DNA of 35,310 nucleotides from Tieghemiomyces parasiticus (Eukaryota; Kickxellomycota; Dimargaritomycetes; Dimargaritales; Dimargaritaceae): assembly GCA_027575765.1 (NCBI GenBank), contig JANBPT010000454.1, positions 1 through 35,310 on the forward strand, given 5' to 3'. Within the stretch, counting starts at the first letter, position 1. The number at the start of each line of letters is the position of its first letter. Shown piece by piece: positions 1-9,945 of the stretch. The notes beneath the pieces were generated by a model. The model had not been told where the DNA came from. It did no database searches and was given only the letters and a program-made list of their open reading frames with translations. A program made the position numbers and the translations under genes.

Positions 1-1479
1 ACCGATTGGCACCAGCGCGAGGCCGCCGTGATGGCCTTCGGATCCATCATGGAAGGCCCCGCCGGGCCAGTCCTGGCCCCGCTCATCCAGCAAGCGCTGC
101 CCGTGCTCATTGAGATGCTGCAGGATCCCGTAGTTCACGTCCAGGACACCACCGCCTGGTCCATCGGCCGCATCTTGGACTGCCATATTTCGGCCGTCCA
201 GCTCGATGTGCACCTCGAGCCCCTGATCCGTGCGCTACTTGCCGGACTCAACGACAAGCCGCGTATCGTGTCCAACTGCTGCTGGTCGCTCATGACGCTG
301 TCGGAGCAGCTGGGCGGCGGGCAGGACAGCGAGCCCCCAGCCTCGGACCGTTTGTCCCCGTTCTTTAAGGACGTAGTGGGCGCCCTGGTCAACTTCACGG
401 AGCGCAACGTAACCGAGGCCAACAGTCGTACCTCGGCTTACGAGGCCATGTCCACGCTGGCGGCCAACTGCGCTCAGGACAGCATGCCCACCGTGTCGGA
501 CCTGGCGATAGCGATGCTGGGTCGCCTCGAGTACACCGTGCAGCACGCAGACCAGCTCGTGGGCCAGGACGACCGCCTGCAGCACACCGAACTGCAGTCC
601 AACCTTTGTGGCGTGTTGACCAGCGTGGTGCGCCGGGCCGGCAAGGAATTTGCGCCCCTGGCGGACCGCCTGATGACGGTGCTCCTGCAGCTCATCACCA
701 CGGCGGGTAAGCGTTCGACCATCGTCGAGGACGCCTTCATCTGTGTGGGGGCGCTCATCACGGCGCTGGAGGGAGATTTCGCTCGCTACCTCGAGTCTTT
801 CAACCCCATGCTGGAGGCCGCGCTGCAGAATCACCAGGAGTACCAGCTGTGCTCCATCGCCGTGGGGCTGATTGGCGATATCTGTCGGTGCATGACGGAG
901 CAGGCGGTCAACTACTGCGACGGGTACATGACGCTGCTCATCAACAACCTACAGTCGCCGGTGCTGCACCGGGACGTGAAGCCGTCCATCCTGTCGTGCT
1001 TTGGTGATATTGCCATCGCCATCGGCCCGCGGTTCGCCACCTACCGTGAGCCCGTCATGACCCTCCTGCAGCAGGCATGCGGCGTGGCCACGGGCCCCAC
1101 GGGGAACTCGTATGACCAGATTGACCACAACCTGGCGCTGCAGCATGGGATTCTGGAGGCCTTCATTGGGATCGTGCAGGGAGCAAAGGACACGCCGCAG
1201 GCCGCCGACGTGCTGCCCATGACGCAGATCATGTTCGGTTTTATGAACATGGTACTGGCCTCCCCGGAGTGCACCGACACGGTCACGCGGGCGGTGGTTG
1301 GTCTCCTCGGGGATCTGGCAGCCGCCTACCCCAATGGCCAGCTCGCCGCCCCTCTGGCCAGCGACTGGGTCGCCGCCGTGCTGCGGGAGTCCCGCCGGAG
1401 CCGCACCGACCTCAGCCTACGGTCGGTAGCCAAGTGGGCTAACCAAATGGTCAAGCAGGCCACTCGCGCCGCATCCTAA
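1..1479 (+). CDS. KAP95: Importin subunit beta-1 (karyopherin beta), C-terminal part
   Basis: Nuclear import receptor that carries importin-alpha/cargo through the pore and is released by Ran-GTP. The frame is open from base 1 (residues TDWHQREAAVMAFGSIMEGP), so the true start lies outside the window; 492 codons precede the TAA. The sequence is a run of helical HEAT-type repeats. The first visible segment (REAAVMAFGSIMEGP, then VQDTTAWSIGRI and NCCWSLMTLSEQL) matches the middle of importin-beta as I know the family. Family proteins are about 860 residues, so a little under half is missing at the N-terminus. No intron is needed in the visible part. Codons end mostly in C or G, as expected for a highly expressed gene. 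Family assignment is confident; the symbol follows the yeast name. Confidence 0.93.
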   Translation, partial: TDWHQREAAVMAFGSIMEGPAGPVLAPLIQQALPVLIEMLQDPVVHVQDTTAWSIGRILDCHISAVQLDVHLEPLIRALLAGLNDKPRIVSNCCWSLMTLSEQLGGGQDSEPPASDRLSPFFKDVVGALVNFTERNVTEANSRTSAYEAMSTLAANCAQDSMPTVSDLAIAMLGRLEYTVQHADQLVGQDDRLQHTELQSNLCGVLTSVVRRAGKEFAPLADRLMTVLLQLITTAGKRSTIVEDAFICVGALITALEGDFARYLESFNPMLEAALQNHQEYQLCSIAVGLIGDICRCMTEQAVNYCDGYMTLLINNLQSPVLHRDVKPSILSCFGDIAIAIGPRFATYREPVMTLLQQACGVATGPTGNSYDQIDHNLALQHGILEAFIGIVQGAKDTPQAADVLPMTQIMFGFMNMVLASPECTDTVTRAVVGLLGDLAAAYPNGQLAAPLASDWVAAVLRESRRSRTDLSLRSVAKWANQMVKQATRAAS

Positions 1480-4400
1480 TTTGGCTCGCCGCCTCTGCTG
1501 TGCACTCGCCCCCCCCCCCCTACAGTCGTTTACCTTGTGTGTGTGGGGCGGGGGGGGGGCACGATGACACTCTCTTGCCCAACTTTGCTTCTGGGCCTTT
1601 TTTCCACCTTCCCCTCCTCCCCCCCCTCTTCCTGCCACTCATTTCTCACCTTTCTTCAAAAGGGACTCGGCCCGTTTTGACCCACTTCAATCACCTTCCC
1701 CACACTTTTGTCACTCCACACCCTTTTCATGCTCGGCTGATCCGCGCCCCCCCCCACCTTCATTCCACCCCCCCTCCCTCTTCTCCCGCTGCGTATTACA
1801 CTCAGCATTAACTCCTCTTTGACTCTTACCCCACCTCTTTCCAACCTTACACCGATCACATTTCACATCTCCCCTCTTTATAAACATATTATACCTCAGC
1901 AACATCAATTTATGGACGGGCCTTTAGCAGACCGGGTTGGTCCAGCCCTATTCGCCCGCAGGAAAGGCACATTCCTGTTTCACATCGGCCCCCTGGCTGT
2001 TCTTCCGTTGCTATTCGTCACTAGTCCCTAGACCAGCAAGCGACAGGTCAGATGGAGGAGGGATGGGCAAGATAAGCGCCGATTGTCCCGTCCTACCAAT
2101 ACGCAAGCCATACTTGGCCACTGCCTCTGTTGACTCGACCCGAGGAAAATACCACCAGCAAGGCCGAAGAGCGGCGAAGATGGTACGTACGGTTTGGTCA
2201 AGGGGAGGGAGGGCTGAACATGGACCGTTGGGGTAGGATCGGGCCCAGGAAATGGGCCACACTATGATATCTACCAACCCTTAACGTGTTGAGAGAGAGA
2301 CGGCCCAAGGCGGGGCGGGCGCCACACACGGCTACGACGGGCGACGCCATAAGGGGTTAGTGAGCTCCCTTGACCTCGACATCTATCCATCTGGCGAGAA
2401 AATGTCGCTCAGACTAGACTAGCGGCTGGCCCTAGGCCTAGATGGTAGTCGTAGCGGCACCCCTGCAGGCTAAGCAGATCGGGGACACAGCCGACCAGGG
2501 TAGGCCAGAGGCCGATACCTACGGCCCTATACCCTTCACTGTCCTTGGGTGCGATGTAGCAGAGACAGAGGTGCACGACTTGCCCACCAGCTACCCACCA
2601 TGGTCGCATGGCCCGCTCGATATCGCTCTGGTCTGTGGAATGGATGGTGCCTCCGTCATGTTCCCGTCTTCGAAACTGCATAGATCCTATGGCCACTACA
2701 AACACCGAGACTACATGCGCCGCCCCCCCCCCCTCACTATGCACCCAGCGTCGTGTGCATTAGACCTTCACAGCGTCCACGTGGAGGGTTTCTGAGCCGC
2801 CGCTTCCCTTCTTATCAGCTCTCTGTCCATCTTTGTTTTTCATTATTCGCCCCTTTGCCTTCATTAATTTCCGCGGCAACCGGCCGTTGTCAGCTCGTGA
2901 TATGCTTGGATCTAGTTGTGTTGGTCGCCGCCCCGGCTGACCGCTTATCGAAATCCCCCTTACCTCCACGTGCGCGCCGTACGGAAGCCGACCACATCCC
3001 CCCGACCCATCGTTCTCTAGCCTGGGCCACTCGCGCCTGGATATGGGCTACACATCACCTCACTCATGATTCTCGCCGTCCAACTGTGGCCACTTCCCGC
3101 TGATTGTACAGCATACTGGAGTCCGGCAGCCGAAGCTGGGGGGAGCGTGGTTGAGTGCGCTCGCGGCCGCTCTGCAGGACAGTGTGTGTGGCTTGGGTGC
3201 GGATTGGCACTGTGCCCCAGGCATTGAGAAGCACTGGGAGCCGGGAGCATACCTGTCGGACCAACCTGGCAAGCTGTACCCTCTCACCTCAGTGCATTGA
3301 AGGCATTGTACTGGCAGGTAAGCAGGCGACTGTGCCCACGACGACACTGGCCTTGCTCGCCACTGTGGTTGTCAAGAGCCCGGCGCAGGACACACGACAC
3401 CTCGCAATGGGCGATGGTGGGATCCCTCCTCCCCCAGGTTCCTCGACGTCCCCTGGCCTACTTGCCGACCCCGCCCACCACCCCCTACTTTCCGGCACCC
3501 GTCCCTGCTGGCTCGTTACACCCCTCCCCCTTAATCACCACGACAGTCCACTACGCTCCACCCTGCATTCCGACATCGTCGCATACCTCGGCTCCTTTCC
3601 CCACAAACACACCCACACACCATTTGCCAGCACCCCTTCAGGAACTAGCCTGGGTCACCGTATCGACCCTCGTGCTGAAAATCAACCAGTGGGCAACCCC
3701 TCCCCCACCTGTCCCTTCCTTGCAACGACGACTGCCGGGCAGTGTCTGTGGGCGAGCCCAGTCGGAGTGGCCCGATTGCTTCCTAATAAGGTTGGCAGCC
3801 CTCCCCCCCCCCGACAGCTATCACCTCCCTACCTCGTCTTTAGGCCAGGGTGACACTAGCTAGACCCCTTCTCTCTTCCATCCATCTCCGCGTGCCAGCT
3901 ACGCCGGCTTTGATTCCCCCCCCTCTTAATTGCCCTTTCTCTCCTTCCTCTCCTCCTCCCTCCCTCACCGCTTGTTCCCAACCTTTTTCTCACCGTCCAA
4001 GCGTACCTGGTCGTACCGACCCACCATTCGTCTACCACCTGATGTTTCATCCCATTCCAGCTCACCCACTTCAACGTAGCTTTTTTCCCCTAGGGTTTAT
4101 ATCACTTAACGTTTTATCACTGCCACTGCAGCTCTGCCCAACTGACTACCTCTATTCTACCATCCCAATCCCACCCCGCTGGCTCCGATTCCTCCCAGCT
4201 TCTCCGCCCAGGCACAGTGTTCTTGGCTCTCTTCCCTCCATCGCCCCACGAACCGCCAGCGCGGTTATTAACTCCCGCCTTCTCCCAAGCCAGCCTGCTA
4301 GCCGTCATCCTAACCCTCGTCATTTTTACCGCCGCGTCGTGACCGGCTACCCCGGCTTCATCCGCGCCCCTTGGATTGTACGCTTGCCCTTGTATACAGC

Positions 4401-4585
4401 TTTCAGCTCAGTTACTCATTACCCCACCCGTCAGCTCCCGTGCCGCCATCTCCGCGGCTTCCCTTCCCCTCGCGTCTCTCGAACCCCTCGTCACTCCAAG
4501 CAACCTAGTCCGTTTAAACCCCGCGTTCTCCAACCGCAACTATTCTAGCGCGGTCCCACCTTTCCTCACCGCTCCTACTGCCGTC
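1480..4585. other. Gene-free stretch: importin-beta 3' end and kinase upstream region
   Basis: No supportable gene in about 3.1 kb. It begins with the importin-beta 3' flank, which holds a 12-C run (1509-1520) followed by a 10-G run (1550-1559). A further 11-C run lies at 2723-2733 and a 10-bp palindrome (CTAGGCCTAG) at 2432-2441. From about 3850 to the kinase ATG the plus strand is strongly pyrimidine-rich (long C/T stretches), resembling the CT-rich leaders seen ahead of other genes here. Open frames of about 230 codons at 3155-3853 and 3850-4548 are low-complexity Pro/Ser/His/Arg translations of this CT-rich DNA and match no family I recognise. Confidence 0.6.
1509..1559. repeat. Paired poly-C / poly-G tracts able to form a hairpin
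   Basis: Twelve C (1509-1520) and ten G (1550-1559, preceded by GGGGC) are separated by 29 bases, starting 30 bases after the importin-beta stop. The two tracts are complementary, so a transcript could fold into a GC stem with a roughly 29-nt loop, or the G tract could take part in a quadruplex-like fold. It lies where a 3' UTR would be. Function unknown. Confidence 0.5.
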
Positions 4586-6808
4586 ATGAAATCCATACCG
4601 CGGTTGACCCTAAAAACCCCTGGTCTGCCATCATTCGGCCGCCAGTCCGAGCACGGGTCCAGCGACACCCGTTCCTCGCCCAGCGAGCAGAGCCCCAGTC
4701 GGTCTAAATCCGACATGCGCTCCAAGTTTTGGAGCAAGGACCCACGGCCACCGACGCGACCAGGCAACCCCGAGTTCGCCAACGGCATCTCAGAGATCGG
4801 CCGGCCCACTCAGGTCCACCACGGCTTACACATTGAGATCGACATGGACACGGGCAAGTACCGGGGGGTCCCCGACGTATGGGAGGAAAACTTCCCCATG
4901 GGCGAGGTGGACCAGACCACCGACACCACCGGCCTTAACCCGGTACTCCTGCCTGCCTCCGCTGCTAGCAGCGACCGCTACGTTCAGGTCTGGGAGGCCA
5001 AGGCCATTGGTCTGCCGTATAATTTCAAGCACAACATCCACGTAGACATTGCTAACGTAGGCTTTATCTACGATCGGTTGCCATCCGAGTGGAAGGACCT
5101 ACTCGACCGGTTCCGCGCGCGCAAGACGTCAAGCTCCTTGACCTCCCTGCACGAGCCATCCGGCAGCCAGGCCGGTGACCGCCGCAGCACCGACCGGTCG
5201 CTGGGGTCTAACCACCACGATGCCTCGCGGCCTTCGTCCCAAGCACCCTCCACTGTTTCAGCCGCCCAGGTTGACGCGCCTGCGGAGCGTGGTCTGGCCT
5301 CTGATCACATCTTGCCGTTGACATTGACCACCGACCACCAGCTTTCGACCCTGTCATCCCCAGTGGTGACCAGCCCAACCCTCGGCTTCTCGTTTAATTC
5401 CGAGACCCTGCCGCACCTCCCAGCCCCCAATTTGACCGTCTCGCCGCTCATTCAGCCTTTCGGCACTCCAACCTCCAAGTCCACTACGCCGGCAGCCACG
5501 GTCGGGGACTCCCCAGCCGGCAACTCTTTCTTTAACCTGGACTTTGACACTTCCCGTATCGATCCGGCCTCGGAGAGCCTAATTCCGCAGCTCGTGGCTA
5601 CTGCCGTCGAGCCCGTCCACCAGCGCCAATCCATACTCAAGGATAAGCGTCGTCGTTCGCGCCCGCAGAGCATCTCGACCCGTGCCGCTCTGTCCCCAGC
5701 GATGCCAACGGCCAATCTAGTTTCCACTGCCACCATCACCCCGGCCGCCCCCGGCCGCTCGGCCAAGGTCCAGTCCAAGCGGCCCACAAGCATCAGCGAC
5801 CTCGTCGACTCCAACGACCCAGACTCCCTGTACGAACCCTACGAACTGTTCGCCGAGGGCGAGTCCGGGGAGATGTTCCGGTCCAAGGAGATCGCCACCG
5901 GAGTGGAGGTAAGTAACGCTGGCAGCTGATTCCCTCGTCGGCCCTTGAGGCCCACTTCCGAGGCTTACCGCGGGTGGTCGCCGCCTTCTCGCCCTACTTT
6001 CATTGCCACTCACCATTTTTTGCCCATGTCCACCCCCCCCTCTCTTTCCGCTGTAACCCACCGACAGGTCGCTATCAAGGTCATCCCTCGCACTTCGGAT
6101 CGCATGGCTATAATTAATAACGAAATCATGATCCTCAAGTCCAACCACTGTCCCAACCTCGTCGACTACCGGAGCTGCCACCTATTTGACGACTCGCTCT
6201 ACATTGTCTACGAGTACATGGGGGTGGGCTCCCTCACCGACCTCCTGGAGGGCTATCCGGAGAGCTGCATGTCGGAGCCCCTGATGGCCCGAGTGTGCGT
6301 GGACGTACTGAACGGGTTGGACTATTTACACTCGAACCTGCGCGTGCACCGCGACATCCGGAGCGATAATCTACTAATTAACGACCGAGGCCACATCAAG
6401 ATCACGGACTTTGGCATGGCCGTGCAGCTCACACCGGAGGCGCCCACGCAGGTGGCAGTGATTGGTACCCCATACTGGATGTCACCTGAGATTGCCAAGG
6501 GCCGGCCCCACGACACCAAGTGCGATATCTGGAGCTTCGGCATCGTGGCCGTGGAGATGGCCCAGGGCCAGCCGCCCTATATGGAATACCCACCGCTGAA
6601 GGCGCTGTATCTGATTGCCTCCAACGGCCGGCCCGAGTGGGACGAGCCCGACCGGTGGTCCGGTTCATTCAAGGATTTTGTGAGCCAGTGCACCACCCAG
6701 GACTCGGTCACGCGACCCAGCGCGACCCAGCTCCGATCGCACCCTTTCCTCGAACTGGCCGCCTCCCACCAAGCCATTCTGGATTTTGCGCGGGTGGTCA
6801 TCAACTAG
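4586..6808 (+). CDS. PAK/Ste20-family protein kinase with two CRIB-like motifs
   Basis: Two exons, 4586-5908 and 6068-6808 (phase-0 intron, GTAAGT...ACAG), 687 residues. Likely a Cdc42/Rac effector Ser/Thr kinase in cell-polarity or MAP-kinase signalling. Two CRIB-like segments follow a Ser-rich N-terminus: residues 71-99 (IGRPTQVHHGLHIEID, then TGKYRGVPDVW) and 141-173 (IGLPYNFKHNIHVDI, then LPSEWKDLL). Residues 181-415 are Ser/Thr/Pro-rich and probably disordered. The kinase domain runs from about 422 to the end: glycine loop AEGESGEM (first glycine replaced by Ala), VAIK with Lys445, helix-C Glu460, HRDIRSDN at 535-542, DFG at 555-557, and GTPYWMSPE (SPE in place of APE). The usual HRD-x-K lysine is Arg539. 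The first in-frame ATG (4586) is used; the frame is open upstream to 4376 but has no earlier ATG. No PH domain is visible, so PAK/Ste20 is favoured over Cla4. Confidence 0.9.
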
Positions 6809-7695
6809 CGAGCAACCACTTCCAGAGCGTCCGTCATGCCTACCCAACTATACATAATCCCTGCACCTTCCCCTCTCCCTCCCTTTTACCCCTAGCCCTC
6901 CTTCTCAGCCCCCCCCCACCCTCTTCACTCGCCCTAATATCTCGACGCTCCCCCATCCCGGCCGCCCTACGTTCTCCTTCCGGTCCTCATTCTGTGTCTT
7001 CTGCGTCCCCCTCCCCCTCTCTTCGCGATTCGGTCCCTATTCTGCTTGTATTCTTATCATGTCCCATACCTTGTTGCCCGCCTTTCGCCCGCCCCGCTCT
7101 ACTTTGTCACTTACCCGTCCATCGCATGCTCGCCTGGGCGGTCAGCTTGTACTGATCGCTCATACCAGGGGTTCCGCCCGGAACTCTGTTGGGCCGTCGC
7201 CTTCATCCCGCCGGTTCGGGGTTCTGCTCGGTGGCGGCCCTTCTGGTGCTCCCGAGTTGGTAGAAGTATCGTGGGTAAATGACTGGGGATCATAGGGCAC
7301 CTTTCATACTCCTTTGTCTCCCCTCCCCTCGTGCCCTATCAACCCCTTCCTTGGCTAGGTCACTTTAACCCTCCTAATCTCACCTGGAGGCCCGCACCGC
7401 TTGCGTATCTCTTGATCTTCGCTCGTTGACCTTCTTTTTCATACTTCCGCCCTTCTCCCCATCTTTTGAGCACTTTCTCCATCCCTTTTACATTGCGCGT
7501 GAAATACGTTCCCCACTTCACCGCTAATCCTAGTTGCCCATACCTCTACTTTGCTCATTGTGGTTTATTAGCAATTCTCCTTAGCTTCCGCTCCTGATTC
7601 CACGTAATGCTCAGTTGTGACCATACCGCGGCCGTCACTTCCCGACTTTATTTTGCATACTTTTCCATTTCATTTTACTTCGGCCCCTTGGACCC

Positions 7696-7701
7696 AATAA
7701 A
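7696..7701 (+). terminator. Candidate polyadenylation signal AATAAA (plus strand)
   Basis: An exact AATAAA on the plus strand, 888 bases after the kinase stop codon. It could end a long kinase 3' UTR, but the distance is large and chance occurrence in this AT-richer patch is possible. Confidence 0.3.
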
Positions 7702-7752
7702 ACGTACCTAATTGACCCTTGTCACTAACCATCCTAGCTTTAAGTCGAATGT

Positions 7753-7769
7753 TATATATATATATATAT
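7753..7769. repeat. (TA)8 microsatellite
   Basis: Uninterrupted TA dinucleotide run ending in T, 40 bases beyond the stop codon of the minus-strand SPF45-like gene and between candidate polyadenylation signals of the two converging genes. TA-rich efficiency elements are common near fungal poly(A) sites, so it may contribute to 3'-end formation on both strands; that is inference. Confidence 0.7.
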
Positions 7770-7773
7770 TGCC

Positions 7774-7779
7774 TTTATT
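7774..7779 (-). terminator. Candidate polyadenylation signal for the SPF45-like gene
   Basis: TTTATT on the plus strand reads AATAAA on the minus strand, about 30 bases downstream of the SPF45-like stop codon (7809-7811) and directly before the TA repeat. Position and orientation fit a poly(A) signal with a short 3' UTR. Confidence 0.5.
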
Positions 7780-7808
7780 TATGCAGCCAACAATTACTAT
7801 GGAGCGCC

Positions 7809-9519
7809 TCAGCTGCCGAGACGTAGCTCTTCTGGGGTGGGAGCTAGATCGTAGCGCATGAACCGATCAAGGTCGAACAGGCGGGCCGTGACCCGCCGCC
7901 CGCCGAAGAAGCGACCGTGCAGGTCCCGTCTGGCCCGATCGGCGGCAGCTACGTCAGTGAACTCAACGAAGATCCGCACTGCTTCCTCCGCTGGGAGTTG
8001 ACCAGCTGGGGCCTGGTGCTCGATGGGGGAGCGAGAGAGAGAGAGAGGAGGTATGCAAATGGATTGATAAGGGTGAAGTGAGAATAAGAGGGAGTTCTGA
8101 TTATTAACCAAATGTGCAAGAATTGAGGATATTGAGGGGCGGGGGCTGTAGTGGCAGCTGTTTTGTAGAGCCACGCGATTCCCTACCATGATGTTACCAG
8201 CTTCTCTATACTCACCTCGTAGACCAGGCATTTGGTAACGGGTCCATACTTTTGACACTCTTCGGAGGTTTCCTGTTGCAGGTCCGGATCTACCTCACCG
8301 GGGTTGACCTAGGTGGAGGGGGCGGTCGTTGCATATGTGGCCGGGATAGCACGATGGAGTATGAGCCGGAGTTAGAGCCTTTACAGGGAAGTAGAGAAGT
8401 GAGTCGTTGAGCTCTCTCCCCCCTCCCTTACTACTCCTTCCTCGCAGATAATATCCTCTTAGCAACAGCAACAGAAATAATATATCGATGCAGAGAGGTC
8501 TGGAGTAGCTGCGATCATGACAAACGGTAATCATATGGGGAGGGAGGTAAGCTTACCATATTACAGAGGATAATGACCGGCGAGACGATTTCTGTCTGCT
8601 TGACGTCAACGATTCTGGCCTCAGCTTCGGTATCGGCAGGGGCGTCTACTTGGCTGGCCAGGCCTGTTGTGGATCGACGCTTATCACGTTTGGCCTCCCG
8701 ACGCCGCTGCTGACGTTCCTCGCGCGCTTCCCGGCGCCGACGCTCGCGTTCGGCCTCGGCCTCCTCTCGCTGCCGATCCAGGGCAGCCCGGCACCGGTCA
8801 TAATGATTAGGTGCCAATAGATGGTATTCGCGGTCCAGGTTCGATAGCGGGTCGTGGCCGGTTGGCCGAGCCTTGCTTTTAGCGGGCGGGAGTTTGCCTG
8901 AGGATGCGGCGGGTGGACTAGGGTGGATGGATGCCGAGTGGGTGCCCGTTTGGAGGGTAAACGGGGCAGCACTTGACATTTGACTTTCGGCAAAGAGGGT
9001 GGTGGCGGTGGCAGAGGCAGTAGTGGTGGTAACCGGCGCTTTACTGGTCTCGGCGGTTGATCGTTGGGAGGTCATTACCGGTGGCCGGGCCACTGACGAG
9101 CCCAATTGAAGGGATGATTTGCTGCTGGTCGCCAACGGCTTCTTGCGATTGACTGGGTTGGCAAAGACAGTGTTCCAGCCGGCTGACGACCCATATGGCA
9201 GAGTGCAGTGATGGTGGGTAGTAGTGACATGGTGGTTAGGGGGGGGGGTGATAAAACAACAGCAACAGCCGCGACATCGACAGGTTAGCATTGGTAGTTT
9301 GAGGATAAGACCCGCAAGCAAGGGCTTCTATGGAGCGTGCCTATCACGATCGCCGACTCTGTAGTGATACAGGCAGCACGGATGGGCTATCCAACAACAC
9401 TTACAAGCACTGGCTGCACGGTCGGACGGACCGTCCGTTTTCCTGTCACCGCTGGCGGTAGACCCGGCGGTCGCATCCCCGGCCTTTTTGGCAATGGGTA
9501 GACCTTTGTAGAGTGACAT
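7809..9519 (-). CDS. SPF45/RBM17-like splicing factor (UHM domain, no G-patch seen)
   Basis: Four exons on the minus strand: 9519-9405, 9182-8557, 8308-8216 and 8018-7809; 347 residues; all junctions keep frame. It begins MSLYKGLP, like the MSLY start of RBM17/SPF45, followed by a GWNTVF segment matching the family's N-terminal block. A DREYHLLAPNHYDR segment leads into a long Arg/Glu-rich helix, as in SPF45. The C-terminal U2AF-homology domain (about 241-333) has VIILCNM, VNPGEVDPDLQQETSEECQKYGPVTKCLVYE, EEAVRIFVEF and HGRFFGGR with the Arg-x-Phe signature (314-316), the surface that binds Trp-containing ligand motifs in U2AF2, SF1 and SF3B1. SPF45 proteins usually carry a G-patch between the charged helix and the UHM; none is visible here. 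The last intron has tandem acceptors (CGAG or CACCAG, two codons apart), so the 8018 boundary is uncertain by 6 nt. Expected role: 3' splice-site selection in the nucleus. Confidence 0.87.
8033..8047. repeat. GA/CT dinucleotide run beside a 3' splice site
   Basis: A GA repeat on the plus strand gives CTCTCTCT on the coding (minus) strand, ending about 14 bases before the acceptor of the last intron of the SPF45-like gene. It would serve as the polypyrimidine tract of that 3' splice site. Confidence 0.6.
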
Positions 9520-9945
9520 GGGCTTTCGGAAATGATGAGTGGGCCGAGGATTCGAGAGTCTAAAAGTATCGTAGCAACGTGCAGGGCGAAATCTGGTGAA
9601 TGGAGCGTGGACGGGATAGTAAAGACTGAAGAAATGTGCATTGGCCATGCGCTCTAGGAATGTCGGTGAACTTTGAGTCGAGTAAGTGACAGCTTCTAAC
9701 GCGGCTATTAGACCTCAAATAGAGGAGGCTGTCTGATATCCCAGCTCCGCATTAATCCCCATCTAGGATACAAGTTCAAGGGGGGGGGGGTAACATGAAA
9801 TTTATCAAGCTAAAGTTACAGGGTGCTTCCCTATCGTTATAGCTAACCATTGTTTTCTTTTCTATATTCCAGCCGGAGCTAAGTCGATGTACGATGTCCT
9901 AGCATGACCCCTTTGGAAGTTCAAGCCAACCTATAGGTCCACCAG
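9520..9945. other. Gap between the SPF45-like gene and the PPR-like gene
   Basis: 426 bases upstream of the SPF45-like start and downstream of the PPR-like stop, both on the minus strand. It contains an 11-G run at 9780-9790. No TATA box or further gene was recognised. Confidence 0.5.

Larger units (their letters stand above)
6809..7808. other. Convergent 3' flanks of the kinase and the SPF45-like gene
   Basis: 1.0 kb between two converging genes. No gene recognised. It is pyrimidine-rich on the plus strand and becomes AT-rich towards the right end, with an AATAAA on each strand and a TA microsatellite (listed separately). Confidence 0.6.

Noticed and set aside
2288..2300. GA-rich run in the first gene-free stretch
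   Set aside because: Too short and not next to any recognised splice site or promoter to call as a feature.
3155..4548. Long Pro/Ser/His-rich open frames ahead of the kinase
   Set aside because: They arise from pyrimidine-rich DNA, have no recognisable domain, and similar CT-rich leaders precede other genes in the window.
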